From the NCBI RefSeq assembly GCF_000306235.2, contig NZ_AKWZ02000011.1, positions 124,001 to 188,000 of the forward strand: a DNA stretch of 64,000 nucleotides, in the 5' to 3' direction. Both the position numbers and the translations under genes were made by a program. The notes beneath the pieces were generated by a model that made no database searches, had not been told where the DNA came from, and saw nothing but the letters and a program-made list of their open reading frames with translations. The stretch comes from Leptospira fainei serovar Hurstbridge str. BUT 6. Lineage in GTDB: Bacteria > Spirochaetota > Leptospiria > Leptospirales > Leptospiraceae. This document shows, one piece after another, positions 27,619 to 36,826 of the stretch (within the stretch, counting starts at the first letter, position 1; every line of letters starts with the position of its first letter).

Positions 27619-27693
27619 TAAAAACAGGGAACAAAAACGGAATGACGGCGATCCTAGCTCACGAAAAAACAGGAATTAGGAAGGATAGGTAGA

Positions 27694-28308
27694 ATGAACT
27701 TTGAGATACTTGTAGAAGTCGGAGAATCGGCGATCTTTATCATCATGATTATTGCAAGCATCATCGCCGTTGCTGTCGCCGTTGAACGCGGTATTGTCTT
27801 CTTCAAAAATACGAAAGATTCTAAGAACCTTTTGCCCGAAATCGTTCAAACGATTCGAAACGGAGATATCTCCAAAGCGGCAAAATTCACCGAAATTCAT
27901 CCTGAAAACGTTTATGCTCGATTTGCAAGTTTCTCGGCAGAGCATTCCAAAGGCGGAAAAGACAGCTTAGCAGAACTGATGGAAGGAAAAGCGATCGGGG
28001 AACGAGTCGAATTTGAGACGCGACTTTCGATTTTGAATACCTTAGGGAATAACGCTCCGTTTATAGGACTTCTCGGAACGGTTTTCGGAGTCATCAACGC
28101 GTTTTATAGATTAGGAACGTTAGGCAATACCGGTGCGGAAGTGGTCATGCGAAGCATCTCAACCGCTCTACTAGCGACGGCGGCGGGACTCGCAGTGGCA
28201 ATTCCCGTCGTCATGGCAAATAACTATTTCACTCGAAAGCTGAAAATTATCCAATCCAACTTAGATATCCTTTCAAAGGAGTTTCTAGCAAACCTTTCCC
28301 GGAAATAA
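27694..28308 (+). CDS. exbB: ExbB/TolQ-type proton channel
   Basis: A 204-residue inner-membrane protein with three helices: about residues 10-30, 113-135 and 150-175. The signature NTLGNNAPFIGLLGTVFGVI and the later TALLATAAGLAVAIPVV block are those of the MotA/TolQ/ExbB family, and the second-helix Thr and third-helix Thr pattern suits proton conduction. It heads an exbB-exbD-tonB run next to the receptor. It is more canonical than the ExbB-like protein at 5476. Confidence 0.93.
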   Translation: MNFEILVEVGESAIFIIMIIASIIAVAVAVERGIVFFKNTKDSKNLLPEIVQTIRNGDISKAAKFTEIHPENVYARFASFSAEHSKGGKDSLAELMEGKAIGERVEFETRLSILNTLGNNAPFIGLLGTVFGVINAFYRLGTLGNTGAEVVMRSISTALLATAAGLAVAIPVVMANNYFTRKLKIIQSNLDILSKEFLANLSRK

Positions 28309-28341
28309 ATACCGGAGCAGATAAAATTAGGAGGAAAGGAT

Positions 28342-28746
28342 ATGGCGGGACAAACCTCTTCCGGAGACGGAGAAGAAATCGGTAGCATAAACATTACGCC
28401 CATGGTCGACGTAATTCTCGTTCTGTTGGTCATTTTTATGGTCACAGCGAACTTTCTAAAAAAGGAATCCATCAATATCAATCTTCCGAAAGTCCAGGCG
28501 GCCGATCCTAACGTGGCTCAATCCGTTCAGGTAGCGCTCACAAAAGACGGAAAAATCGTTTTGGAAGGATCGGAAACTACCGCCGAAAAATTAGGAGCTC
28601 AATTGGCTCGGGACTCGAAAGTCAGACCCAATATGAGATTGACTCTCTCTGCAGATTCTTCTCTTCCTTACGGAAAAATCGCGGAAACAATGGGAGTCAT
28701 TCGACAAGCTGGAGTGACAAAGATCGCTCTTTCAGTTAAGAGATAA
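28342..28746 (+). CDS. exbD: ExbD/TolR-type biopolymer transport protein
   Basis: A 134-residue protein with a short cytoplasmic N-terminus, one transmembrane helix beginning INITPMVDVILVLLVIF (the Asp is the proton-relay residue) and a periplasmic domain ending ALSVKR. AGGAGG lies a few bases upstream of ATG 28342. It sits between exbB and tonB, 33 and 13 bases away. Together the three form a complete TonB energy-transducing complex for the adjacent receptor. Confidence 0.94.
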   Translation: MAGQTSSGDGEEIGSINITPMVDVILVLLVIFMVTANFLKKESININLPKVQAADPNVAQSVQVALTKDGKIVLEGSETTAEKLGAQLARDSKVRPNMRLTLSADSSLPYGKIAETMGVIRQAGVTKIALSVKR

Positions 28747-28759
28747 GTCTCGAATATCG

Positions 28760-29416
28760 ATGAACGCAAGGTTACTGACAGTCCGGGATTCGATCTTGAG
28801 CTGGTACGAAGGTACGAACCTTTGGGATCGCTGTCTGTACGGTTCGATTCTCGTGCATTTCCTCTGTTTCGGGACCTATTACGTCGTTACACATCTAAAA
28901 CCGGGTGAAATCGATTCCGATAGATTAGAGTTTCAGGATATAGAAGTGGATATCCAGGACATCCCTCCCGAACTTATAGGCGGTGAAAATTCTCCCGCTC
29001 CCGTTGAAAAAGAAGAATGGGTGGAAGGATCCGATAAGGACGGCAAGGATCCGGAAGAGAACGATATCGACCCCAACAAATTAAGCGGAGATGGGACCGA
29101 CAAGGACGGCTTTTTATACGCGTATATGGGTGATAAACCCCCGACACCGATCATAGATTTCGATCTACGGGATTATTTTCCCGAAAAAGCCAAACTGCAA
29201 GGAATTTCCTACGCGGACACTATTCTTGAAGTTAGAGTGGACGAACATGGTAATCTAATCGATGCCAAAGTTTTAAAGGCAGGAATCAAAGGATACGGAT
29301 TCGAAGATGCAGCGATTCGCGTCGTTCGAGCGGCTCGTTGGAGCCCCGGTTATGTTAAGGGACGTCCAATCAAAATGAACCATCGTATTCCCGTGAATTT
29401 CAAATTAGACGACTGA
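28760..29416 (+). CDS. tonB: TonB-family energy transducer
   Basis: A 218-residue protein. It has a cytoplasmic N-terminus, one transmembrane helix (about residues 27-43), an acidic Asp/Glu/Gly/Lys-rich linker instead of the classical Pro/Lys-rich spacer, and a C-terminal TonB domain (about residues 140-218) with ILEVRVDEHGNLIDAKVLK, FEDAAIRVVRAARWSPG and a final beta-strand. The family transmits proton-motive force from ExbBD to outer-membrane receptors. The short, acidic linker is unusual and may still span the periplasm if extended. It is the last gene of the uptake cluster. Confidence 0.88.
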   Translation: MNARLLTVRDSILSWYEGTNLWDRCLYGSILVHFLCFGTYYVVTHLKPGEIDSDRLEFQDIEVDIQDIPPELIGGENSPAPVEKEEWVEGSDKDGKDPEENDIDPNKLSGDGTDKDGFLYAYMGDKPPTPIIDFDLRDYFPEKAKLQGISYADTILEVRVDEHGNLIDAKVLKAGIKGYGFEDAAIRVVRAARWSPGYVKGRPIKMNHRIPVNFKLDD

Positions 29417-29572
29417 GCGATTGCCATCGCACGCATGAAACACCTTTCCTGAAATCACTAAACGACTTTTTACCGAAATCTCGTTAATTTCTTTTTTCCA
29501 AAATGGGGAGAGAGTTACTCATCAGCGCTTGAAAATCGGTTGAAAAGGATCAGGCTAAAGGAGTAAGGTGTA

Positions 29573-29644
29573 ATGCCCTTAAAAACGTACCCCTGGAGCG
29601 ATAAGAATGATTCGTCTGGCAGCTTCCTGTATTATGATCTTTAG
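29573..29644 (+). CDS. Possible 23-codon leader ORF overlapping the next gene
   Basis: ATG 29573 is preceded by AAAGGAG (29557-29563, nine-base spacing), a stronger ribosome-binding site than that of the downstream gene. The ORF encodes MPLKTYPWSDKN and eleven more residues, then stops at TAG 29642-29644, 38 bases inside the next gene in another frame. It has no similarity I can recognise. It could be a leader peptide that couples or attenuates translation of the 29607 gene, or simply a chance ORF. Confidence 0.3.
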   Translation: MPLKTYPWSDKNDSSGSFLYYDL

Positions 29645-30056
29645 CTTTCTTCTTCTCCCTGTAGAAGCCCTGACTCCTCCTCCTTCTTTGGAATCGCAGG
29701 TAACTCATTCCGATTTTATAGCTCTCGCAAGATTATCCAACGTTAAGGAAAGCAAGATTTCCGCGAATTCGGTATCGGTAACCGCAAATATAGAAGTGTT
29801 AAAGCCGATAAAAGGCGGTTCGAATTTGCCGACAAGATTCGACTTAGCATTTCTCGTTTTTCCGGAATATTTCGGGAAATGGCTGAAGGCCCCTCCGCAA
29901 GAAGGAGATTATATTCTTTTTTTAATTAAGAAAAAAGTAAAGGATAGCAAGGGAAAAGAGACGGAAGTTGTCGCTCTCTACGAACCTCATCCTTACGCCT
30001 TTCGAGAATACTCGAAAGAGTTGGAAGAAAAAATTCGAGCCGAAATCAAAAACTAA
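29607..30056 (+). CDS. Small exported protein, TIMP/NTR-like fold suspected
   Basis: A 149-residue protein with an N-terminal signal peptide (cleavage expected near VEA-LT, about residue 22) and no lipobox. The mature sequence follows an OB-fold, netrin/TIMP-like pattern known from bacterial secreted proteins: SDFIALARLSNVKES, a V-x-x-x-x-V-L-K-P-I-K-G strand, then EGDYILFLIKK and a C-terminal helix. The assignment is a pattern match without a search. GGAG is eight bases upstream of the ATG. It is followed after 18 bases by a papain-like protease, so a protease-inhibitor or chaperone relation is imaginable but unproven. Confidence 0.6.
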   Translation: MIRLAASCIMIFSFLLLPVEALTPPPSLESQVTHSDFIALARLSNVKESKISANSVSVTANIEVLKPIKGGSNLPTRFDLAFLVFPEYFGKWLKAPPQEGDYILFLIKKKVKDSKGKETEVVALYEPHPYAFREYSKELEEKIRAEIKN

Positions 30057-30074
30057 TCTAGTTGGGAGAACCGA

Positions 30075-32480
30075 ATGAAAATGTTCAGAAAAATTTCCGT
30101 TTTAATATCGACTTTACTGCTCGCCGGGAACGGCATATTCGGGCAACCGGCGAAATTTCCCGGATTAGGAATGAAGCAGGAGCCGTTCGAGCTCCTGTCT
30201 TCTCTTAAAGAAGCTAATCCAAATCGAATCTCTCATCGCGGAATGGCCTCCAGCGTCGACCTCTCGGATTCGATGCCGCCGGTGGGTGACCAAGGCCAAC
30301 AAAGCTCCTGCGTGGCTTGGTCCACGGCCTATGCGACGAAATCGTTTCAGGAATATACCGAGAGGAAAGGAAGAGGTAATTGGAGCTTAAAAACTCCGGA
30401 CGGTTCCCCGAACTATTCCTCCATCTTTTCACCGGCATTCATTTACAATCAAATCAACGGCGGAAGGGATAACGGCTCGTTAATTTCGGATGCCATGAAA
30501 TTGGTCGTGGAAACCGGAGCCGCCACTTGGGACGCAATGCCCTATAACCCCAATGATTATCTGACTAGGCCGCCCCAATCCGCGTTCGACGTAGCTACTA
30601 AATACAAGGCCAAGGAATTTCTAAGGGTTCGCCAAACGGATCCGATGGAAGTAAAGAATCAACTCGCCCAAGGGAGACCTGTAGTCGCCGGAATTCTCGT
30701 TTATGAGAATTTCATGAACCTAAAGGGGAAAGACATTTATAAGGAAGGTGTCGGTAAAGCGTACGGCGGACATGCGATTTCCATCGTCGGCTACGACGAT
30801 TCTCAAAACGCATTCAAATTCATTAATTCATGGAGCACTCAATGGGGAGACCAGGGTTACGGATACATCGACTATAAGTGGTTTACGAAAGTCTGTCAAT
30901 CCGCCTTCGTTCTAGTTGACGAGGTAGCGAGCGTTCAGGAAGAACCGACACCGGCTCAGACTAACGATAATAAACCTCTTCCGCCTGAGAAAACCAAACC
31001 TGTGCCTCCGAAAGAAGTTTCCGCGTCGCAAGGATCCTACTCCGACCGAGTACAAATCACTTGGGAAAGCATTACAGGTGCTATAGGTTACGAAATTTAT
31101 CGGAAGGGACCCGGAGATTCCGCATTTTCCAAAATCGGACTTTCGCAGACCAACGGATTCACGGACGACGGCATCCAAAAAGATACTGCTTACGCGTATA
31201 AAATCACAACTCTTACGGACTCGGATTCTTCGGACCAATCGGACGGAGAAGCAATCGGCTATGCGAAGTCGGAGGAACAGAAAGCGCCTGCAAAAGTTGT
31301 GGGCCTGAAAGCTAGTCAGGGTCAATTTTCAAATAAAATCGATATGACTTGGGAAGCGATGGAAGGAGTCGCCGAATACTCCGTCTATAAATGGAGCGCG
31401 ACGCAAAAGAAATATATTCTAATCGGAAAAAGTAAAACCAATTCCTATTCGGATAATGGCGCGGCAAAGAACGGAAGCACCGAACTTTATGTAGTTTCAG
31501 CGACTAACGGCGGAAAGACGGGAGACCCTTCCGACGCCGCCTCGGGAAGCACGGCAAAAGCCGATTCCAAACCTCCAAAACCCGTCGGCCTGATCGCGAC
31601 GAAGGGTTTGTATAATAGTAAAGTCGAACTTCGTTGGCAGAAAGTTAGCGGAGCATCGCGGTATTTGATTTATCGCTATAATACCGGAGGGCTTTTCGGT
31701 AGCGGGACTTGGTCGAAACTAGCGGAAGAGGCAAAAGAGAATTTCGTGGATGAAAAGCTTCCCGCCCAGTATGCGTTCTATGCGGTAGCGGCCGTAAACA
31801 AAAACGGTTTAGCAGGGCCTTTTTCGGACTACGCTTACGGTTATATCGATCCTAACAAACATAGAGGGGAAAGGCTTCCTTCTCCGACCGGTTTGAAAGG
31901 GAATTTAGACGCAAAAAATAATAAGATCACGCTAAAATGGGAACCTGTTAAGGGCGCCTCGGAGTATTATGTTTATCGCAAGAAGCGCGGATCGTCCTCC
32001 TGGGATTTCATATCTTCCGCCAACGCAAAGAGTTCCCTATTTACCGCGGATATCCCTGAAAAGGAAAGCTTCTTCTTGTATACGGTTACGGCCAAAACGG
32101 ACCTTGGAGGAGAAAGCGAATATGCCTCGCCCGTTTCGGCGGTACTTTCCGCGGCAAAACCCGCAAAATTGATGCGAGCTTTCGGCGGGGATTCTACTTT
32201 AGAGAAATTTAAAGGACCGTGGACTGCGATGTCATGGGACGGATCGAAGGGAGTCAACCAAGTCTTACTGGAGATCGAGAGTCAAGATAACGTTAATTAC
32301 GTCGTAAAGTTTAATAAACAGAAGATTTTCGAAGGAAAATACGTTGAAAATAGTCCGATCATAGATAAGGACGGAAAATTCCGGATTGAAATCGAAAAAA
32401 CCGGAGATGCGCTTTCGGTTACTTTGAAAGATAACGCGATTATCAATCAGAAATCCACCTTAAGCTTTCTGAAAGAATAA
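30075..32480 (+). CDS. Papain-like (C1) cysteine protease with four fibronectin-III repeats
   Basis: An 801-residue secreted protein. After a signal peptide (about residues 1-24) comes a C1-family protease domain: SSCVAWS with catalytic Cys79, GGHAISIVGYD with His233, and FINSWSTQWG with Asn251. The oxyanion Gln is Gln73 (GDQGQ). From about residue 305 four fibronectin-III-like repeats follow, each with the consensus W-E-x-x-x-G-A-x-x-Y-x-I-Y (WESITGAIGYEIY, WEAMEGVAEYSVY, WQKVSGASRYLIY, WEPVKGASEYYVY). The C-terminal 100 residues form another beta domain. There is no clear inhibitory propeptide. The protein may act on or adhere to polymers outside the cell; the target is unknown. Confidence 0.9.
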   Translation: MKMFRKISVLISTLLLAGNGIFGQPAKFPGLGMKQEPFELLSSLKEANPNRISHRGMASSVDLSDSMPPVGDQGQQSSCVAWSTAYATKSFQEYTERKGRGNWSLKTPDGSPNYSSIFSPAFIYNQINGGRDNGSLISDAMKLVVETGAATWDAMPYNPNDYLTRPPQSAFDVATKYKAKEFLRVRQTDPMEVKNQLAQGRPVVAGILVYENFMNLKGKDIYKEGVGKAYGGHAISIVGYDDSQNAFKFINSWSTQWGDQGYGYIDYKWFTKVCQSAFVLVDEVASVQEEPTPAQTNDNKPLPPEKTKPVPPKEVSASQGSYSDRVQITWESITGAIGYEIYRKGPGDSAFSKIGLSQTNGFTDDGIQKDTAYAYKITTLTDSDSSDQSDGEAIGYAKSEEQKAPAKVVGLKASQGQFSNKIDMTWEAMEGVAEYSVYKWSATQKKYILIGKSKTNSYSDNGAAKNGSTELYVVSATNGGKTGDPSDAASGSTAKADSKPPKPVGLIATKGLYNSKVELRWQKVSGASRYLIYRYNTGGLFGSGTWSKLAEEAKENFVDEKLPAQYAFYAVAAVNKNGLAGPFSDYAYGYIDPNKHRGERLPSPTGLKGNLDAKNNKITLKWEPVKGASEYYVYRKKRGSSSWDFISSANAKSSLFTADIPEKESFFLYTVTAKTDLGGESEYASPVSAVLSAAKPAKLMRAFGGDSTLEKFKGPWTAMSWDGSKGVNQVLLEIESQDNVNYVVKFNKQKIFEGKYVENSPIIDKDGKFRIEIEKTGDALSVTLKDNAIINQKSTLSFLKE

Positions 32481-32514
32481 TATACGTTAAGCTTTAGTCT
32501 CAAGAATGGAACTT

Positions 32515-32543
32515 CTCCCGTTTTCGCAGGCCGAATTCGGGAG
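32515..32543 (+). terminator. Stem-loop downstream of the papain-like protease gene
   Basis: CTCCCG (32515-32520) pairs with CGGGAG (32538-32543), with an inner TTCG/CGAA stem separated by a 2x2 mismatch. It starts 35 bases after the stop codon. There is no clean T-run after the stem, so it may stabilise the 3' end or act as a weak terminator. Confidence 0.4.
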
Positions 32544-32688
32544 AATCCGATACTTTCACTTTAATATACCCGTTTTATTTTCGAGAAAGCCGATTAACTG
32601 AAGCTTCAACAAAATTGAAACTGTTTGGGAAATTAATCTGTGGGAAAAAAAGATCCGAAGGGTTTTCTTCTGCAAACGGTTCCGGAAA

Positions 32689-34062
<1,374 letters not shown>

Positions 34063-34119
34063 TAGAGCGGACGGCTTTCCCCATAACGCCCGTAGACAGG
34101 ATTTTAAACGACTGTTGTT

Positions 34120-35550
34120 TTATGTAAAGCGGAAACGTATTGTTTCTCCTGAGATTCGATTTTTGCCTAGTTCGGAGACTTTTTTCTGGAATTTGTTCGG
34201 GTTGGAGATGGTTACGTCACCTTCTATCTCTAAAGGAACATCAAATAAGATATCTCCCTCGACTCGTAACGAGGTGCAGCGCACTAACGACGGAAGAACT
34301 TTCATTCTGGAAGTAAAGTCGTTAATTTTCTTATAATAATTATCATCCATTTGAACGATCACTTCTCCTAAACCGGCGCTTTTACGCTCCTCGGTCATCG
34401 TTATGGAAAAATCAGAATTCAAAGTATATGCGTCGGAACGTCGGACTAAGTAGTCTTCGCATTTTTTTACCGGAGCGAATCGATCTCGCGGAATAATAAT
34501 TCCTTTCGCTTTCGGAAAGTTCTGAATAGCGGATCCCATTGCAGTTTCCAATTGTAGTACCTCCTGCCCTTCGACCTTCTTTGGATTTACGATCAAAGAT
34601 AAGTAGAATTTTCCGGAAACTAAACGTTCCTTAAGCGCATCCAGACGAATCCAAAGATTATTGGTAGAAAAACTGCGAAATTTAGAAACTCCTTCGAACT
34701 CATGCATGTGATCCTGAGGAACTTGCGCGGTTTCCAGTAATTGGTAATTTAGCTTTTTACCATTGACTGTCCTTCGAAAAATCGCGCCGCCTTTCTTATC
34801 GGCAAGGGTTTTCGGAGTCATTTCCATGCAGAATTCCAGTTCTTCCTCCATCATGTATCGTAAGATTCCAGGATGGACCGTGGCTCCTAGATTATCTCCA
34901 TTAGAGACGAAAGCGATTTTATATCCTTTCTCAATCAACGAATCTAAGATGCCGGTTTCAAGAAGTGTGAACCAAATATCACCGTGGCCAGGGGGACACC
35001 ATTCCTCATTTTCATCACCGGGGAACTCCAACGGCTTTAGGCTATTTTTTAGGAGCCTGGGGACTTTATGCTGCAGGAAGCTTGTCGGGAAAGATTGGGA
35101 AAATCCGATTCGCTTTAACTCGGCCTGACTTTGTTCCAAAGTGCTGAAACTGTCCATAAGCAGCAACGGAACTTCGATCTTATACTCTTTGCGAATAAAC
35201 TCGATCTGCCGAGCAACGATCTCTAAAAAAGACATTCCGTTCTTGATTTCTATAAGAGATTTTGGGCCGGACAATCCCATGCTCGTTCCTAATCCGCCGT
35301 TCAATTTAATAACTACGAGCTCGTTTAAAACGGACTGGTTTGGCTTACCTTTTGATTCGATTGATTCGAGAGAAATTTCGTCCGTAGCCGAGTCTAGATC
35401 TCCGACCTCTTCCCACTTTACGATTCCTGTTTCTCCATTTCGAACCTCGTCGACTTTCGACAAAAAGTCCGAAATGAATTCTGAAGAAAGCCCGGCCTTA
35501 AGCATCTTCGCTTGAATCAGTGCATCCGATTCCGCTTTCATCGAATCCAT
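34120..35550 (-). CDS. UTP-glucose-1-phosphate uridylyltransferase (eukaryotic-type UDPGP family)
   Basis: A 476-residue enzyme of the eukaryotic-type UDP-glucose pyrophosphorylase family, not the bacterial GalU family. Diagnostic segments are IKLNGGLGTSMGLSGPKS (the nucleotide-binding loop), PLLLMDSFST, EEWCPPGHGDIW, FVSNGDNLGATV and LETAMGSAI. The C-terminal residues form a left-handed beta-helix-like end (LRVEGDILFD, LEIEGDVTI). It makes UDP-glucose from UTP and glucose-1-phosphate for glycan synthesis. Two adjacent start codons (35550 and 35541) lie within the end of the preceding gene, so translation is coupled to it. Confidence 0.93.
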   Translation of the reverse strand: MDSMKAESDALIQAKMLKAGLSSEFISDFLSKVDEVRNGETGIVKWEEVGDLDSATDEISLESIESKGKPNQSVLNELVVIKLNGGLGTSMGLSGPKSLIEIKNGMSFLEIVARQIEFIRKEYKIEVPLLLMDSFSTLEQSQAELKRIGFSQSFPTSFLQHKVPRLLKNSLKPLEFPGDENEEWCPPGHGDIWFTLLETGILDSLIEKGYKIAFVSNGDNLGATVHPGILRYMMEEELEFCMEMTPKTLADKKGGAIFRRTVNGKKLNYQLLETAQVPQDHMHEFEGVSKFRSFSTNNLWIRLDALKERLVSGKFYLSLIVNPKKVEGQEVLQLETAMGSAIQNFPKAKGIIIPRDRFAPVKKCEDYLVRRSDAYTLNSDFSITMTEERKSAGLGEVIVQMDDNYYKKINDFTSRMKVLPSLVRCTSLRVEGDILFDVPLEIEGDVTISNPNKFQKKVSELGKNRISGETIRFRFT

Positions 35551-35939
35551 CGAATTATCCCCCTCGTATCGTAGGCCTCGTCGAATTCACTCAACTCTAC
35601 CTCGTATTTTTCCGACGATAGAGGATCGTATAGAAGTTTGACTTTCACTTCCCGGCCCCCTTCTTGCTGAACCGGTTTTTCCGCTTCTTCCCCATAACGC
35701 GGAAGAAACACCAGATAGGTGTAGATATAGACGGTCCTCTTTGAGGATTTTCTGTATTGAAGGATTCCCTTCCCGCTTATATCCCTCTTTACTATCTTAG
35801 TGAACGGTATCGGAAAGGTTCTGTTCCAAGTAGAAAGTAGAATCCTGTCCAGCTCCGAATATTTCGGTATATTCGAGTAGACAGGAGCGACCGCCAAGAA
35901 GAAGATCAAAACAAGTTTGGACCAATTTTTTCCCAACAT
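35538..35939 (-). CDS. Hypothetical exported protein
   Basis: A 133-residue protein with a signal peptide (MLGKNWSKLVLIFFLAVAPVYS). ATG 35939 is chosen because AGAAGG lies five bases upstream; a longer in-frame start at 35981 has none. The mature domain is basic and beta-rich (VYIYTYLVFLPRYG; KVKLLYDPLSSEKYEVEL) with no family I recognise. It overlaps the UGPase start by 13 bases, so the two are co-translated. It diverges from the pseudo-hydrolase gene at 35991, with about 50 bases between. Confidence 0.65.
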   Translation of the reverse strand: MLGKNWSKLVLIFFLAVAPVYSNIPKYSELDRILLSTWNRTFPIPFTKIVKRDISGKGILQYRKSSKRTVYIYTYLVFLPRYGEEAEKPVQQEGGREVKVKLLYDPLSSEKYEVELSEFDEAYDTRGIIRWIR

Positions 35940-35990
35940 CGAAACCTTCTGACATATTGCAGTTAACCCCGGATACTTCAAGCTTTTCGT

Positions 35991-36809
35991 ATGAAAAAAA
36001 CCTTCGCAAGCTTACGCGAACTCTATTACTACTTCGTTGAAATTTTCTCCTTTCTTTTCTCTTTGGCGACTTGTTATCTTCCTGAGACTCGAGAAACTCC
36101 GACCGAGAGAGCGGATATTCTGATAATTCCCGGTTTTTTTTCGGGTCCGGTATATTACAAAAAACTTACAAGAAAATTGGAACAAGCCGGATTCAAACCC
36201 AAAGTTTTAAAAATACCCCCGATTTTTTTAAACACGACAAATATCATTCGATCCCTCGATTCTCAGCTCAAAAATCTACCGGACAAATACGTATTTCTAA
36301 CACATAATACGGGAGGTCTTTTATGCCTTCTTTTGCCGGATACGTCTAGAAGGAAAGTTAGCGCCTTGATTACGTTAGGAACTCCGTTTCGAGGAACTTC
36401 ATTATTTCGATTTTTAGGACCGAAAGAATTGCGTTGGAAATCCCCTTTATTGGAAAAGATGTTTAATACCTTCCTTTTTATGGATCGCTTCCAACCGCTT
36501 TCGCCATGGAAAGAAATCTTCTTTCTCCCCAAATCTTCATCAGAATTCGGACAAGGCAGAGATCTCTGGTTCGACGTCGTTGGAAATTTTAATATCGTTA
36601 GGGTCGAGGAAAACCTGCGTAGCATTACCGACTACCTGCAAAAGAATCATCCGCCAAAACATTCTTCGGAACCAGGTTCTAAAGCTGATAAAAATCCCGT
36701 CGTCAGAACCGAGAAGCCCTTAAAAGCTAAGAAGAAAGCTCAAGCGACCAAAGCAAAAAAACCGATCCGTAAGAAAAAGATACAACCCGTTCGTAAGAAG
36801 CGTATGTAG
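35991..36809 (+). CDS. Alpha/beta-hydrolase-fold protein lacking the nucleophile Ser, with Lys-rich tail
   Basis: A 272-residue protein. Residues about 40-205 have an alpha/beta-hydrolase (lipase/esterase-like) layout: IPGFFSGP after strand beta-3 (oxyanion region), then LTHNTGGLL at the nucleophile elbow and ALITLGTPFRGTS after the next strand, the wording usual in lipases. The elbow should read G-H-S-x-G; here it is T-H-N-T-G-G with Asn106 in place of Ser, so classical catalysis looks impossible. A hydrophobic segment at residues 8-28 may be a membrane anchor. Residues about 240-272 are very basic (Lys, Arg, Ala, Pro), resembling nucleic-acid- or polymer-binding tails. It could act as a binding or scaffold protein. 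Confidence 0.72.
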   Translation: MKKTFASLRELYYYFVEIFSFLFSLATCYLPETRETPTERADILIIPGFFSGPVYYKKLTRKLEQAGFKPKVLKIPPIFLNTTNIIRSLDSQLKNLPDKYVFLTHNTGGLLCLLLPDTSRRKVSALITLGTPFRGTSLFRFLGPKELRWKSPLLEKMFNTFLFMDRFQPLSPWKEIFFLPKSSSEFGQGRDLWFDVVGNFNIVRVEENLRSITDYLQKNHPPKHSSEPGSKADKNPVVRTEKPLKAKKKAQATKAKKPIRKKKIQPVRKKRM

Positions 36810-36826
36810 AGAATGTTATTTCGACA

